Source of the DNA: Ceratotherium simum simum | Lineage: Eukaryota; Chordata; Mammalia; Perissodactyla; Rhinocerotidae | NCBI RefSeq assembly: GCF_000283155.1 | Contig: NW_004454170.1 | Location: forward strand, 18,512,212-18,576,211 | Direction of reading: 5' to 3' | DNA length: 64,000 bases | Shown here: piece after piece, positions 36,080 to 47,480 of the stretch | Numbering within the stretch: the first letter of the stretch is position 1 | Layout of the letters: every line of letters begins with the position of its first letter | Made by a program: the position numbers and the translations under genes | The notes under the pieces: generated by a model | Seen by the model: only the letters and a program-made list of their open reading frames with translations | The model's database searches: none | Told to the model about the DNA's origin: nothing

Positions 36080-37070
36080 CAGCAACAGACGCAGGGATCC
36101 GAGGCCTGTGTGCGGCGCACAGTCCCGGCAGGCGGGCGCAGGCGGAACGTTCGTCCTCGGTTCCTGTTTCCCGCGACTCCGCTCCAATCGCTACACTACC
36201 GATAGCCGGGCTCCTTCCCCCACCCGCGATGGCCTATCCCGAGAGCGGGCTCCGGAGTTTGGGACTAGTAACTGCAATGAAGGGATAATGGACACTCCGA
36301 CGACTGAGGACAGTTTCTCCGAGCAGCGATCCCCCAGCGAGGGCCCACAAATCCCCCAAGAGGCGGGCGCCCACGTGGGGCCGCCCACGTTTCCCCGGCC
36401 GGCGCCCAGCAGGCTCCGCGTGGCCGGGGCGCGTGCTCGTGCGCCGCTCGTGTTCGTGCGCGCCCCCGTGCCGCGCTCACGCCGTTCCGACCCCGCCCCC
36501 GGCCCCGCCGGCCGCCGCGCTTTCGCCGGGACCGCTTGGCCGCGCCGCCCCCAGCCCCCCGCGCGGCTGGGGGACGCGGGGCCTTCCCGAGCGCGCTGTT
36601 ACCCGCAGGAAGCCGGGGGAGACGGGGCCCGCAGCGGGAAGCGGCAGAGGGCGGCGGAGCCTGCCCCGCGCGCCCGGGGCGGCAGCGGCAGGGGGCGCGG
36701 ACGAAGTGAGCTTGGGTCCCACTCGAGCTCGGGCCCCGGACCCGGCCTGGTGGGCCAGGCCCCCGAGCCGGCGTTCCACCGGCCTGAGGCGCGCAGGGCG
36801 GACGCATGGCCTCGCCGTGCCTGCCTGCGGGGGCCCCCCCGGGCGACAGCGGCGGAGAGCTGAGCTCGGGGGACGACTCCGGGGATGTGGAGTCCCTCCC
36901 GAGCCCCGAGCCCGCGGCGTCCCGGAGCCTGGCCGAGCTGTTTGAGAAGGCCGCGGCGCGCCTCCAGGGCCTGGTTCAGGTGGCCAGCCGGGAGCAGCTC
37001 CTGTACCTGTACGCCAGGTACAAGCAGGTAAAGTCGCGCGGAAGGGTGGAGGCGGGAGAGCCCCAGGAGG
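36080..37070 (+). promoter_or_regulatory. ACBD6: CpG island and TATA-less ACBD6 promoter
   Basis: A roughly 1-kb stretch dense in CpG and G+C against AT-rich surroundings, containing the 5' UTR and coding exon 1 of ACBD6. Visible sites include CCAAT at 36002-36006 (just outside) and 36184-36188, a CACGTG E-box at 36372-36377, and a C-rich GC box (CCCCGCCCCC) at 36491-36500. No TATA box is evident close upstream of the ATG. The transcription start cannot be fixed from sequence; it probably lies between about 36.5 and 36.8 kb. Several long open frames on both strands here reflect the scarcity of A/T-rich stop codons rather than genes. Confidence 0.85.
36806..37027 (+). CDS. ACBD6: ACBD6 coding exon 1 (acyl-CoA binding domain containing 6)
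   Basis: First coding exon, 74 codons, starting at an ATG with G at +4 and ending exactly on a codon boundary before a consensus donor (CAG|gtaaag). Residues 1-40 are acidic and Ser/Pro/Gly rich (GELSSGDDSGDVES at 17-30). The acyl-CoA-binding (ACB) fold starts at about residue 42 with LAELFEKAAARLQGL. LLYLYARYKQ at 65-74 aligns with the family signature; Tyr69, Tyr72 and Lys73 match ACBP Tyr28, Tyr31 and Lys32, which contact the acyl-CoA nucleotide. Established knowledge: ACBD6 is a cytosolic/nuclear protein that binds long-chain acyl-CoA and pairs an ACB domain with C-terminal ankyrin repeats; it supports N-myristoyltransferase activity and lipid handling. The exon lies in a CpG island, as expected for a broadly expressed gene. 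Reading past the donor stays open to 37114, but the match to the family ends at the splice site. Confidence 0.96.
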
Positions 37071-37579
37071 CCTTCTCTTTCTGCCGAGAACTGTTGGTCA
37101 GCGTGCTTGGTTGATGGCTAGGTGTAATGAAGTTTGTGTATGTTTTGTTTTTACATCATCTGCTAAGGATCAGCGTCATTCAGGACATGGAGAGGACCTG
37201 TCTGCTATCGTAGGAGCGATATTTAGCTGGACACGAAATGACAGTGTTTCTGTCTTGTCTGACTTGCTCGGTGTCCTGCGCTTATGCTTTTACCAGCTTC
37301 AGCGTCTTTACAAAATGAGGATGATAGTGTAAGATTTATCATTCACTCTTGCCAGAGGGTCATATGGAAGTAAATATGGTAATGTTAAAAAGATATTTTG
37401 AGATCCACGAGAATAATATGATTGTAATAAAAAGGGTGATGCAATAGGAAATAAATTATTACTACTTTTATTATTGTGATTTTTTAACTTTCAATGTCTT
37501 AGGCTTATGTTTTGGCTGAATATGCTTCTGTCTTTTAGATACAATTATAAAAATGTTAGCGATATCTCCAGATGAAATA

Positions 37580-37700
37580 ATCCCTTTCTTTTACGGAAAA
37601 GGAAAGGGAAACCCAAAGAGAGTAGATAACTTGCCTGGGGTCATACAGATAAATCAGTCAGAGCTAGAACTAGATTGTAGCTCCTGACTCTGTCTGAGGC
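37580..37700 (+). mobile_element. MIR SINE fragment in intron 1
   Basis: GAGAGTAGATAACTTGCCTG, GGGGTCATACAGATAAATC and CAGAGCTAGAACTAG match the MIR 3' half. Confidence 0.75.
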
Positions 37701-39092
37701 TGAACTCTACCTGGAAATATGGAAATAATAATAATAATGTCATATAAGACATTTATCATTCAAAGAGTCATTGGGTTAGGTACCAGAAGGAAAAAAATTG
37801 CTTTGTCATAATCAACAGATAATTATTCAGCATCTTTTATGTGCAAAACATTTGGGTGTTATGCTTACAGGGAATGCAGAGAAGCTAAAGCATCATGATA
37901 CTTGCTTTCAACAGACTTACAGTTACTTGAGGAGTCTAAATTTAAACACCTGAAAAATTGCTGACAAGAGTAAAATAGCAGCTCAGGGAAACTCCAGCTT
38001 TTTGGAACAACTGAAAGCAATGAAGTTCTGGCTAATAGCCCATTTTATTTTATTAAAAAAATTTTAACGTATCTTGAGCCTCTTGGTAGCTATTTCCCGC
38101 TGTATTCTTTTTTAAAAAAAATGGGTGTAGGGTCTCTCTGTATTCTTCAACTGAATATACTGGATAGAGATGAACCTTCTTTTGGAGATTGATGTATATC
38201 AGTTATGAATATCAGTTAACGTGACCTGAGAGATACAGCTGTGGGTACAAATGGTATAAGTCACAGTGTTGAATGAAAATTAGCCCTGAATTGGCCTTGA
38301 AACTTGCTTTCTTGTAAAAGTTCTGGATATCTATTTTCTCTTTGGTCATTTACCCTGTCCTAATAGCATTAAAATGAGACTCGATTATTTAACAGGAATT
38401 TATTGAGCATCGTGCTAGGGCCTGTAACATGTCTGACTGATGATTCTCTGGTCAGTATAAGACTAATTTTCTCCAAATTCTCTAGAGAACGTTCTTTTTC
38501 TTTCTAGGACGTATCTTTATTGATATTAGTGTCATCATTATTAAATATCTGAATTCTGAGTCATCAGTAAACCCAAGTCTACTCACTTCATCCAGATAGT
38601 CTGGAAGAGGTGTGTCTTTCACCCTTTCAAGAACTTGATGTTAGGGTGTTTGCAGATATTCTGTATCTGGAAATAAAATTCTTCATTATTAGAGAATAGG
38701 ATTATGCTTACTTAGATATGACATTGGGACACAATTTTTACCAGTCTCCTCTAAGTATTTTATTTTTAGCAGAATTCTGAGACAGTGTTAACAATAGCAT
38801 CTTTGAGAGAATAATAAAGTTGAAAGTCCAATATAGTTCCTGCATGGTGGATCAAAATTTGTCATAAAATAATTAAATTTTGTATTCAGAATAGCACCCT
38901 ATTTTGTAGGCTGAATGAGGTAAGGTTGTCAGCAGGAAGATAATAAAAACAAGCTGAGATATGAACCTTATTTTCTCAGGCAGAGGTAACTTACTTAACA
39001 TAATAGCTGTTTTAATCTCAGGTAACCCTATGGCTCCAAAATCATCTTGTAGTGACGTTTCAAAAAGATCACCCGAAATAACAGGTTTTTTT

Positions 39093-39384
39093 TTTTTTTG
39101 TGAGGACTATCAGCCCTGAGCTAACATCCATGCTAATCCTCCTCTTTTTGCTGAGGAAGACCGGCTCTGAGCTAACATCTATTGCCAATCCTCCTCCTTT
39201 TTTTTCCCCCCAAAGCCCCAATAGATAGTTGTACGTCATAGTTGCACATCCTTCTAGTTGCTGTATGTGGGACGCAGCCTCAGCATGGCTGGAGAAGCGG
39301 TGCATTGGTGCCCGCCCGGGATCCAAACCCGGGCTGCCAGTAGCGGAGCCTGCGCACTTAACCGCTAAGCCACGGGGCCGGCCC
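39093..39384 (-). mobile_element. ERE SINE, hybrid type, in intron 1
   Basis: Antisense with two tail modules plus the short-type body (ATAGATAGTTGTACGTCATA) and head ending GGGGCCGGCCC. A perfect 14-bp target duplication, TAACAGGTTTTTTT, lies at 39079-39092 and 39385-39398. Confidence 0.93.
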
Positions 39385-39988
39385 TAACAGGTTTTTTTGT
39401 CCTCTGTGCATTAGCCTACACTCTTCCAGCAAGAGATCGCTAGTTGACACCCGTGAAAACTATCAGACAATGAAAATTTCAAACTCCTGTTGGCTTCATT
39501 TTATAGGAGCCTTCAGCACTAGCACCAGTGAGGATCCTTTAGCCTGGGGACAGGATTTGTCAGTGCCACTTGATTCAGTGGCATTTGCCATTTGCAACCT
39601 TTGTGGAAATACTCTGTTTCAAGGGCACTGCATATGTCATATATATATCAGAGAGAACAATTTAGGTGCTCTGTTAAAGTGGTATATTTTATAACTCTGC
39701 GCTGTAGCTTCTGATTCATTATCTAATGATTGGAAACTGTTGCTCATGATGTCCTAAACTCCTCTAGTTTTATTTTCCCTGTCTTTTCTGGATCCAGAAC
39801 TATTCTTTGAATTTGGGAATACAAAGCTTCTGTGTCAGTTGGGATACAGGGTCAGCTGTTGAACTTTTATTTTCATTTCACGTCATGGTCTGGAGGTAGG
39901 TGATCTAGGGCTGGTGGGTGGTTCTGCTTCATGAGATCATCCAGGGGCTGAGTCTTTCTCTATCTTGTAGCTCAGCCGTCGCCCAAGG

Positions 39989-41689
39989 CAGCAGTTCTCA
40001 AATTATGATCTACAGACTCCTGAGAATCCCTGAGGCTTTCTCAGGGGATCTCTAAGGTCAAAACTGTTTTCATAATAATACAAAGACACTATTTGCCTTT
40101 TTTCTATGCTGTCATGGTGGACAAAACTGCTGAGGCATTAGCATGAATCAAGGCAGTGGCAGCAAACTGTACTAGTAGTCTAATATTTTACTGCCATGTA
40201 CTGAAAAAAAAAAAGCCAGTTTCGCTTAAAAATGTCTTTGATGAAGCAGTGAAAATTATTGATTTTTATTAAATATTAAGGCTTGAGTACAGTCTTTTTA
40301 ATATTGTGTGTGAGGAAATGGGGGTACACACAAAGAACTTCTACTGCACACTGAATTGTGTTGGCTATTTCGAGGACAAGCACGTGTGATTTTTAAGTTG
40401 CAAGCTGAGCTATCCACTTTTTCCATGAAACATCATTTTTACTTAATAGAACTCACAGATAAACTATGCTTATTCAAATTTGAGTATTTGGAAGACTGTT
40501 TCTTGAAAATGAATGAAGTGAGTCTGTCACTTTAAGGAAAAGAACTGACAGTGTTTGTTACTAGTGATAGCCTTTCAGCCTTCAAGTGAGAATTAGAAGT
40601 TTGGGAAATCTGTATCTGTCACTGAGCTTGACAGCTTCCTAATACTTAAAAGCTTTTTTTTTTTTTTTGTGAGGATGATCAGCCCTGAGCTAACATCCAT
40701 GCCAATCCTCCTCTTTTTGCTGAGGAAGACTGGCTCTGAGCTAACGTCTATTGCCAATCCTCCCCTTTTTTTCCCCCTTTTTTCTCCCCAAAGCCCCAGT
40801 AGATAGTTGTATGTCATAGTTGCACATCCTTCTAGTTGCTGTATGTGGGACGCGGCCTCAGCATGGCTGGACAAGTGGTGCGTTGGTGCGCGCCCGGGAT
40901 CCGAACTCGGGCCGCCAGTAGCGGAGCACGCGCACTTAACCGCTAAGCCATGGGGCCAGCCGCTTAAAAGCTTTTTTGATGAGATTAGTGATGATTTTAA
41001 TGATTATCAACTTTTGCTATTGTATAATGAAATGTGTCAACATTTGGAAGATCTGCATAACACAGTGAACCATATTTTCCAAATGTTGCGTGGAATGATG
41101 GTACAAATTGTGTGTGGGTAAAAGATCCGTTCAAAGTGCAAGTCAGACTAATAGATTGTAATGTAACACTATGAAAAGTTTGTTGATATGACTTCAGGTT
41201 CCACATTGCAGCTAACCTTAAAGAAACTGCCACTTGTTGAGTTTTGCTGTGGTATCAAAGAAGAAGACCCACAATTATCTGAAAATGCTGCTAAAATACT
41301 TCTTTCTTTTCTAACAACATATCTGTGTGAAGCCGAGTTTTCTTCATATGCTTCAACCAAAGCAACATTTTGCAGTAGATTGAATGCAGAAATAGATAAC
41401 GTGAATACAACTTCCTTCTATTAAGGCAGACATTAAAGAGATTTGCAAAATGTAAAAGCAATCTCATTTTTCTTGCTTTAGAATAGGTATTTTTCATAAA
41501 ATTTTATTTATGTTAACGTAATGAGTTTATTATTATTTTTAAATGAATTAATACATATTTTTAAAATGTCTTTTAATTTCTAATATGGTAAATATTTATA
41601 GATATAACCCACATAAACAAAAGCTCTTTGGGGTCCTCAATTTCTAAAAGTGTAAGGGATTATGAGACCAAAAAGTTTGAGAACTGCTG
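39989..41689 (+). mobile_element. hAT-type DNA transposon with decayed transposase
   Basis: Inverted termini: the left end starts CAGCAGTTCTCAAATTATGA and the right end, read in reverse, starts CAGCAGTTCTCAAACTTTTT. Inside on the plus strand are broken coding segments, one before 41121 containing YNEMCQHLEDLHNTVN and one at 41188-41424 containing STLQLTLKKLPLVEF and FLTTYLCEAEFSSYASTKAT. The latter resembles the C-terminal hAT dimerisation region of transposases related to domesticated ZBED/SCAND3-type proteins. Without the nested ERE the element is about 1.38 kb, shorter than autonomous hATs. No 8-bp target duplication is evident. Frameshifts and stops show that it is inactive. Confidence 0.85.
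40660..40962 (-). mobile_element. ERE SINE, hybrid type, nested in the hAT element
   Basis: Antisense with two tail modules, short-type body and a CpG-retaining head. A perfect 15-bp target duplication, CTTAAAAGCTTTTTT, lies at 40645-40659 and 40963-40977. It splits the transposase remnant. Confidence 0.94.
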
Positions 41690-42029
41690 CCCTCCGATCC
41701 TCTTTCCATGGCCAGTGGTGGCTCACCACACCACATGCGTATTCTAGGCAGTGCAAAGGGGCAGGAAAGGATAAGCCCCTCTTTCTTTTTAAGGAAGATA
41801 TTTATATCACTTGTGCACACATTCAGCCCCTGAACCTGGGCAGAAGTTGCATGGCCACGTGTAATGTTTAGCTGGATAACCATGTGTCTGGCTGAGACTT
41901 CTGTTACTGTAGGAGAAATGGAGAATAGATATTGGTATTTGGTTCTGCCACTGGCTGGTATCTGGATAAAGAACAAAAATAGTAACAACCGCTGTTTTTA
42001 TGATGTCTAATAATTTATCTCATTTCATA

Positions 42030-42165
42030 TCTTTTTTTTCTGTGAAGACTACGTCGTGTTCACTACCCAAAGTCTAATTGCCATCGTCATGTACAGATGT
42101 GTCCTTTTAGTCCTTTCACCCTCCCGCCTCCCCCGTTCCCCTGTGGTAACCACCAGTCCATTCTC
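42030..42165 (-). mobile_element. L1 3' UTR scrap, antisense
   Basis: CACTACCCAAAGTCTAATTG, TCCTTTCACCCTCCCGCC and GTGGTAACCACCAGTCCATT follow the antisense L1 3' UTR order. Confidence 0.65.
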
Positions 42166-42264
42166 TCATTTCATATTTCTAACAATCCAGTAGTTCAGGT
42201 CATTTTAGAGATGCCAGACCTGAAGCCTAGATTCTATATAGCATGTAAAACAGAGTGGTCTAGT

Positions 42265-42430
42265 TAAGGAATATTGGACTTTTGACGGTCCTGGATTCAA
42301 ATCCTGACTACTAGTTCAGGATTCACACTAACATGTGAATTGTGACAACCCTACTCAGCTTCTCTATATACATTTATAAAATGAGTTTGTAGTGGCAGAA
42401 CCGATAGGATTGTTGTGTGGCTCATTTGGC
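42265..42430 (-). mobile_element. MIR SINE fragment
   Basis: GTCCTGGATTCAAATCCTGA and a decayed cytosine/thymine-rich stretch followed by TAAAATGAGTTTGTAG fit an eroded antisense MIR. Confidence 0.55.
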
Positions 42431-43861
42431 ATAACATATGTGAAGCTTTGGGTTTATAGTGATTGTCCGGGAAATGCAGCTCTTGCTCTCTCGCTATTTC
42501 TTCCCCCGTCCCCTCATAACAGGGCTGCTTCTATACAAGTGTACGTTTTAGTAACGACCAGAGGGCCATGTGATTAATTGCTAAGCAAATGATAGAGATG
42601 ATAATTGTTACGCATTCGGAGATGAGTGAGATCATTATAGACTGAAGGGTTCTTAGGATCTGAACCTTGAGTGGGACTGGAAGGAGGTGTAGCATTTGGG
42701 AAAGCTGAGGGAAGAAGAAGGCTTTTCAGCTGAGGGGAGTGATATGAGCAAAACGCAGAATAAAAATCCCTGAGGCAGTGAGTAGTGCATCAGTTTGATT
42801 TTAGCAAAATTCAAGTGTTTAAGAGTAATGAGAAGTAGTGGAAGGTTCCTGAGAAGTAGATTGGGGTCAGAATCTGGTATTTAGCATTAGGGAAAATAGG
42901 TATTTTGTTGAACATGTGCCAAACATATTCATTTTATATTCCACAAACATTTTTTACTACCTAAAGTTAGGCACTGTATTAGGTGCAATGAGTAAGTGAA
43001 GAATGGTTTCTTAGAGGCTGTGTTCTAACAGAAAGATGAGACTTTACACAAAACTTTCTAACACTAGGTAAAAGTGAAAAGTGCTGTCAGAGATACGCAG
43101 AGTGATTACTGGGACAGTTTATCGGAAAGCGAGAGTGCTTCTGGCAGTGGGAATCAGGCTGTGTGGTGAATTCTGCACCTGTGCGAGTTTCATTTATGCT
43201 TATACATAGTGAAAATAATTACTGTATAATTTAAGTACAAATGTTATTTGAGAATTAAAAATAAGTATTGACCACAAACAAGAGAAGATTATTGTGGAAT
43301 AGATAGAATTTATATTGTTGTTAAGAAACTATTGAAAATTTTTTGCACGGCTTTCAGCATCTAAATTTGTATTGATTAGTTTCATAATAGGGCACTTTAA
43401 GAGTAGTGTGTTTTATCCTGGAGTTTGGGAGAGATAATATGCTGGTGGTGTTATGAGAATCAGCATAAGTAAACAATATTATGAATTCTGATAAATTGTA
43501 CTTTAAAGCTTGTTTATTGCATGTTTAAAAATTCTTCTATATTATAAATGGTAATAAAGATTGCATAATCTGTATTTATAATTTGTCTTATGTAATAGTC
43601 TGCTAACTTAGGAATGCAACTGTTTGTCACTCATACTTTTTTGTGTATTACAGTATTAGATAACAGTTGTTTTAAGCAGTAAGGCAAAGCAGCCTGTATT
43701 TAAAGTTTGTTTTTGCAAAGAATGTTAAATTTTATTATTCTATACAGATGCAAATATTTTCTAACCTATGGTTACTAAGTATACATAATAAATTTGAAAA
43801 TATAAGGTTTCTCTGGCATTTCTTTGAAAAATAAGTTCTTGATTTCCCCCCCTTCATTTAG

Positions 43862-43926
43862 GTCAAAGTTGGGAATTGCAATACTCCTAAACCAGGCTTC
43901 TTTGATTTTGAAGGAAAGCAAAAATG
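43862..43926 (+). CDS. ACBD6: ACBD6 coding exon 2
   Basis: 65-nt exon. The acceptor is a C/T-rich tract ending TTCATTTAG and the donor is TG|gtaaga. It enters in phase 0 from exon 1 and leaves with two bases of a Trp codon, completed by the first G of exon 3. It encodes VKVGNCNTPKPGFFDFEGKQ then K and the start of W (residues 75-96), the middle of the acyl-CoA-binding domain. Lys95 aligns with ACBP Lys54, a ligand-contacting lysine in the GKxKW motif. The protein matches the ACBD6 family essentially residue for residue as I recall it. The exon is too short to show as an open frame by length alone. Confidence 0.96.
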
Positions 43927-46610
43927 GTAAGAAATTCTTGGAATCTAATCAGGTTATTGGAAGTGATTTAGGTGTTTAGGAATTAGAAAGTAGTGAGCAG
44001 ATTAAAGAATTATTTTTATATTAATCTCTCTACTGTGGACTGGGCTAATGACAAGCAATTGGGAGAGAGATTAAAAGAATCCGCTTTTAGCTAAGTCTCC
44101 TGAAGGAGTCTTGTGCCGTGACGTTGGCGTGTAAGTAGTTCGCAACAGACATGCGTTCCTTACATATGAAGAGCTTCTTAGAGAGTGACCATAAGAGCTG
44201 TTGCTTGAGATTTTCCCTTCTGTCATACTGCCGCTGCTGGGTCACCACTTCTCCCCTCTGGAGGAGTTTCTGGAAGATGGCCAGGAGGATGGGAAGGGAG
44301 AAGAGGAGAGTAAATCCCCATTCTTCTCTCTTCTCCCCTGCCCCAATTTTGTCTCCTCATGTCTAGTGCTCTTCTGTTGCTTGCCGTAAGCAGTGACCGT
44401 AAAGAAGTGCTTATAATAACCTCGTGGGAAGAAGCAAAAAAACCCAGATACTGAGTCCACTTATTTCTGAATTCATAAAAAGATTATACCCTCCCCAGTT
44501 TTTTGCCTATAATTCGGAGGTTCCCTCTTACCATATGAGGCTTTATTTCCTCTTACCTTGTCTAAGTGAAAAAGAGAAATTGTATACAATAAGAAAGATT
44601 CTCTTAGTTATAGAAGGAAGGACTTGGGAGTGTCGGCCCTGGAATTAAAAGTATAGCGGGTAGGGTTTAAAAAAAAAGATGAAATATGGTTGTAGAGAGA
44701 AGTGGTGCTAAAAATGGATCCTAACTTTACCTTCTAGAACAGTGCTACTCACAGTGTGGCTCCCTGGACAAGTCGCCTGTCTGTGAACTGTTTGATACCC
44801 AACTGTAAGGAGACGCAGAGCTTGAACCCAGATGCAAATGTCATGTCATTAAGCTCACTGTTTAGTTCAGCTGATTTTTTGTGTGCGTAGGACATTCTCA
44901 GTGAAGGAAGCAGGGCTTTGATTTTCATTTTGGCACAAGCTTTCTTTGCTAATGATGACAAATAGTTCTCTGGCATTTTATTACTGTTGTAAAGAATACG
45001 TGATGTAACTTTTATTGTGAGTTTTTGGTTTTAATTTATGAAATTTCCTAACTTCATTATGTTTTTCCTATGCTTGTCTGTTTTTTCATTGATTTTAGCA
45101 ATTTAAAAAAGTTTAGATTTTACAACCACTATAATAATAATTCAGACAAGAATCATCAATGGATGCTAAAACCATTAAATGGGGAGCAATATTTACACAA
45201 TCTGACCCACAGTTTACTTATTAATTGCAAAGAAGAAAATGGGAGATACTGCTTTTACCAAGGCCTCAATCTTCTCATGGATGATGGAGAAACTGACATC
45301 ATGTGTCCCCTGATGTAGTGCCTTGTAAAGCACATGTCACCTATACGCTACTTCTCGCCAAGTTGTTTACCCGATTCTAATCATGATTAATCATTTTTGG
45401 CAAGAACATTCTGTAGGTGAGAAAACAATCAGACAAATCTAAATTAAGGGATATTTTATAAAACAACTGGTTTGGACTCTTAAAAAATATCAATATCATG
45501 GATGACAACAAAGGGCTAAAGGTACCTGAAACTCAGTGCTGCGTGTGAATCTTGATTGGCTCCTGGTCTGGGAGAAGAAAGCTAGAAAGGACATTATTGG
45601 GAAATCGGGGAAATCTGAATGTTGTCTATATATTTATATAATAATATTGATGTTAAATTTCCTCAGTTTGATATATGCTGATATATTTAGGGGTAAAGTG
45701 TAAGGATGTATACAAGTAACTCTCAAGAGATTCAGAAAAATAAATTTAGAAAACCTCACAAAGATGTTATAGTCCTCATAGGAGCAGGAAAGTAGTGAGA
45801 AAACTGGGACTGAGTTCTGTTTTACAGTGAATCAGTGGATCTGCTTCCTGGTTGGAAGTAGAAAGAATCGGCAGGGAAAAACCAAGCAGGAGCCTGTCGT
45901 GGCAGCTTGTGGAAAAAGAAGAAAAGGATGACCCAGAAGCGGGCTCAGGACTAAAATATTACTTTGGGTATTTATACTGCAAGAAGTCTTTGTGTTCTTA
46001 CTTATTAGTATTCTTACATCTGTCCTCACCACCTCTCACTTTTGAAGTCCCAGCCTGAGGACTCAGAATCTACTACTAGTAGCTTATAGGTGAGATAACA
46101 GCAGAAGGGGAAGATGTGTTTCTTACATCTAAAATAAGAAGTTTGAAGTATTTTCCCAGGGAATATTGTTTTGTGTGATGATTGGTTTCCACATTACCGA
46201 AATGCCATAAGCACAGTTAATTCGTAAGATGGGAACTGCTTTTATTGGTCAGTTCTCAGCAAGGGTGAAGGTTGGGTTTTGGGGAGTTATGAAGTCTTAG
46301 ATATTACAATGAGTTCATAGTCTTCCAAAATTCAACACATATGCAGAATATCTATGTAATTAAAATTTTGTGAGGGAGGTTGATTCTGAAAAAAAGTTTA
46401 AAAAGGATCCTTAGGTGAGGTGATAAGAACTTTACTGCTGTAGACCAACGTAAATGCAAAAAGAGGGGGCTACTCATCCGTGACTTATTATATCTGCATC
46501 CCCAGACCCTTAAAATATGTATGTCAATTTTTTTAGTAATAAAAATAAATATGCTGTTTGTGTTGCTTACATCATTAACAATAGGTCATTTTGGAAATTC
46601 CGTACTATAG
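43927..46610 (+). other. ACBD6: ACBD6 intron 2
   Basis: 2684-bp intron between donor gtaaga and acceptor ACTATAG. It is unusually free of young repeats for this window: no ERE copy is present. The sequence starting near 44739 looks faintly like the end of a hAT-type element, but I could not pair it with a second terminus. An open frame at 45070-45318 has no recognisable homology and lies in AT-rich sequence. Confidence 0.9.
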
Positions 46611-46707
46611 GGAAGCCTGGAAAGCCCTTGGTGATTCAAGCCCCAGCCAGGCAATGCAGGAGTATATCGCAGTGGTTAAGAAATTGGATCCAGGCTGGAA
46701 TCCTCAG
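46611..46707 (+). CDS. ACBD6: ACBD6 coding exon 3
   Basis: 97-nt exon between acceptor CCGTACTATAG and donor CAG|gtaaga. The first G completes the Trp codon split across intron 2, and 32 full codons follow, ending in phase 0. It encodes EAWKALGDSSPSQAMQEYIA and then a stretch ending KKLDPGWNPQ (residues 97-128). This closes the acyl-CoA-binding domain; Tyr114 aligns with ACBP Tyr73. So the whole ACB domain is encoded within the window. The family's next exon, which leads into the ankyrin-repeat half, is not recognisable between here and the window end, consistent with the very large introns of this gene in other mammals. Confidence 0.96.
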
Positions 46708-47480
46708 GTAAGACTCAATGACTGTAAATAATACTTTCCTAAAACATATCATTTTTCTCTCAAATAAATTTTTTAAGCTTAGGCTTAAGTAACGTTCTTA
46801 AAGTTTTATTTTCTCAAATCAAAAGATTATAAAGTTATTGCAATATTTATCAATTTAAAAATACTGTTGCTTGAATAGTAATATAACTAGCTACTGATGC
46901 TGAAAACTTCTGTGAATTGTAGAGAATGCTTAAAAGCGTAATAATAATTTCCATCGTGAAAAACTCAATTTATTTCAGAATTTGAAAGAGTTTAACATAA
47001 GATCATCATTATTATCCTGAGACATGGTAGGTTTCTCTTGGATTTTTTTTTTTTATGAGCACCTTCTGTGCAAGTACAAAATGCTTATTGATAGGGATAA
47101 AATATGAATAAGACATGCTTTCTGCCATTATGTAGTTTAAAGTATTTTAGAGAAGATAAAACACCAAAATATTATAGTATAAAACAACAATAACACAAGT
47201 TCTAGGGAATCCAGTGGAAGGAGAGATTACTTTGGATTTTGGGGTCATTGAATATTGTTCATTTAATGTACCCTCTTTTTCCTAGTATACTTATTGGAGA
47301 ATATCTAGAAAGAATTAATAAAGGTGGGGCTGCTATTTTATTTAAAAAGTTTTTTTTAAACATGGTTAACAGGTGAGATATAGGCTGCATCAGTACCATG
47401 TCAAAAATGCAAATTTAATTTTCTTTTTAATAATAATATTTAGGCCAAACATTTCATTGTGAATTAATTCAACAATTTTT

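Larger units (their letters stand above)
37028..43861 (+). other. ACBD6: ACBD6 intron 1
   Basis: 6834-bp intron bounded by the exon 1 donor (gtaaag) and exon 2 acceptor (TTTAG). It holds a MIR fragment (about 37580-37700), a minus-strand ERE SINE (39093-39384), a hAT-type transposon with a nested ERE (39989-41689), an antisense L1 scrap (about 42030-42165) and a MIR-like scrap (about 42265-42430). Between these, roughly 37700-39070, 39400-39980 and 42450-43860 are AT-rich, with no coding or RNA gene that I can support. A degraded mammalian-wide repeat is possible around 42660-43150. Confidence 0.9.

Noticed and set aside
36108..36863. Long overlapping open frames (up to 251 codons) on both strands across the CpG island
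   Set aside because: Stop codons are rare in GC-rich DNA. The 251-codon frame lacks an ATG start and ends inside ACBD6 exon 1 in another frame.
41188..41424. Open frame with clear protein similarity, considered as a host gene
   Set aside because: It lies between the inverted termini of a DNA transposon with upstream frame breaks and a nested SINE, so it is a transposase fossil.
44739..44990. Possible hAT-type terminus (CAGTGCTACTCACAGTGTGG)
   Set aside because: I could not find a matching inverted end or target duplication.
45070..45318. 82-codon open frame in intron 2, considered as an alternative exon
   Set aside because: No family match and Asn/Leu-rich AT composition; ACBD6 exons 2 and 3 join perfectly without it.
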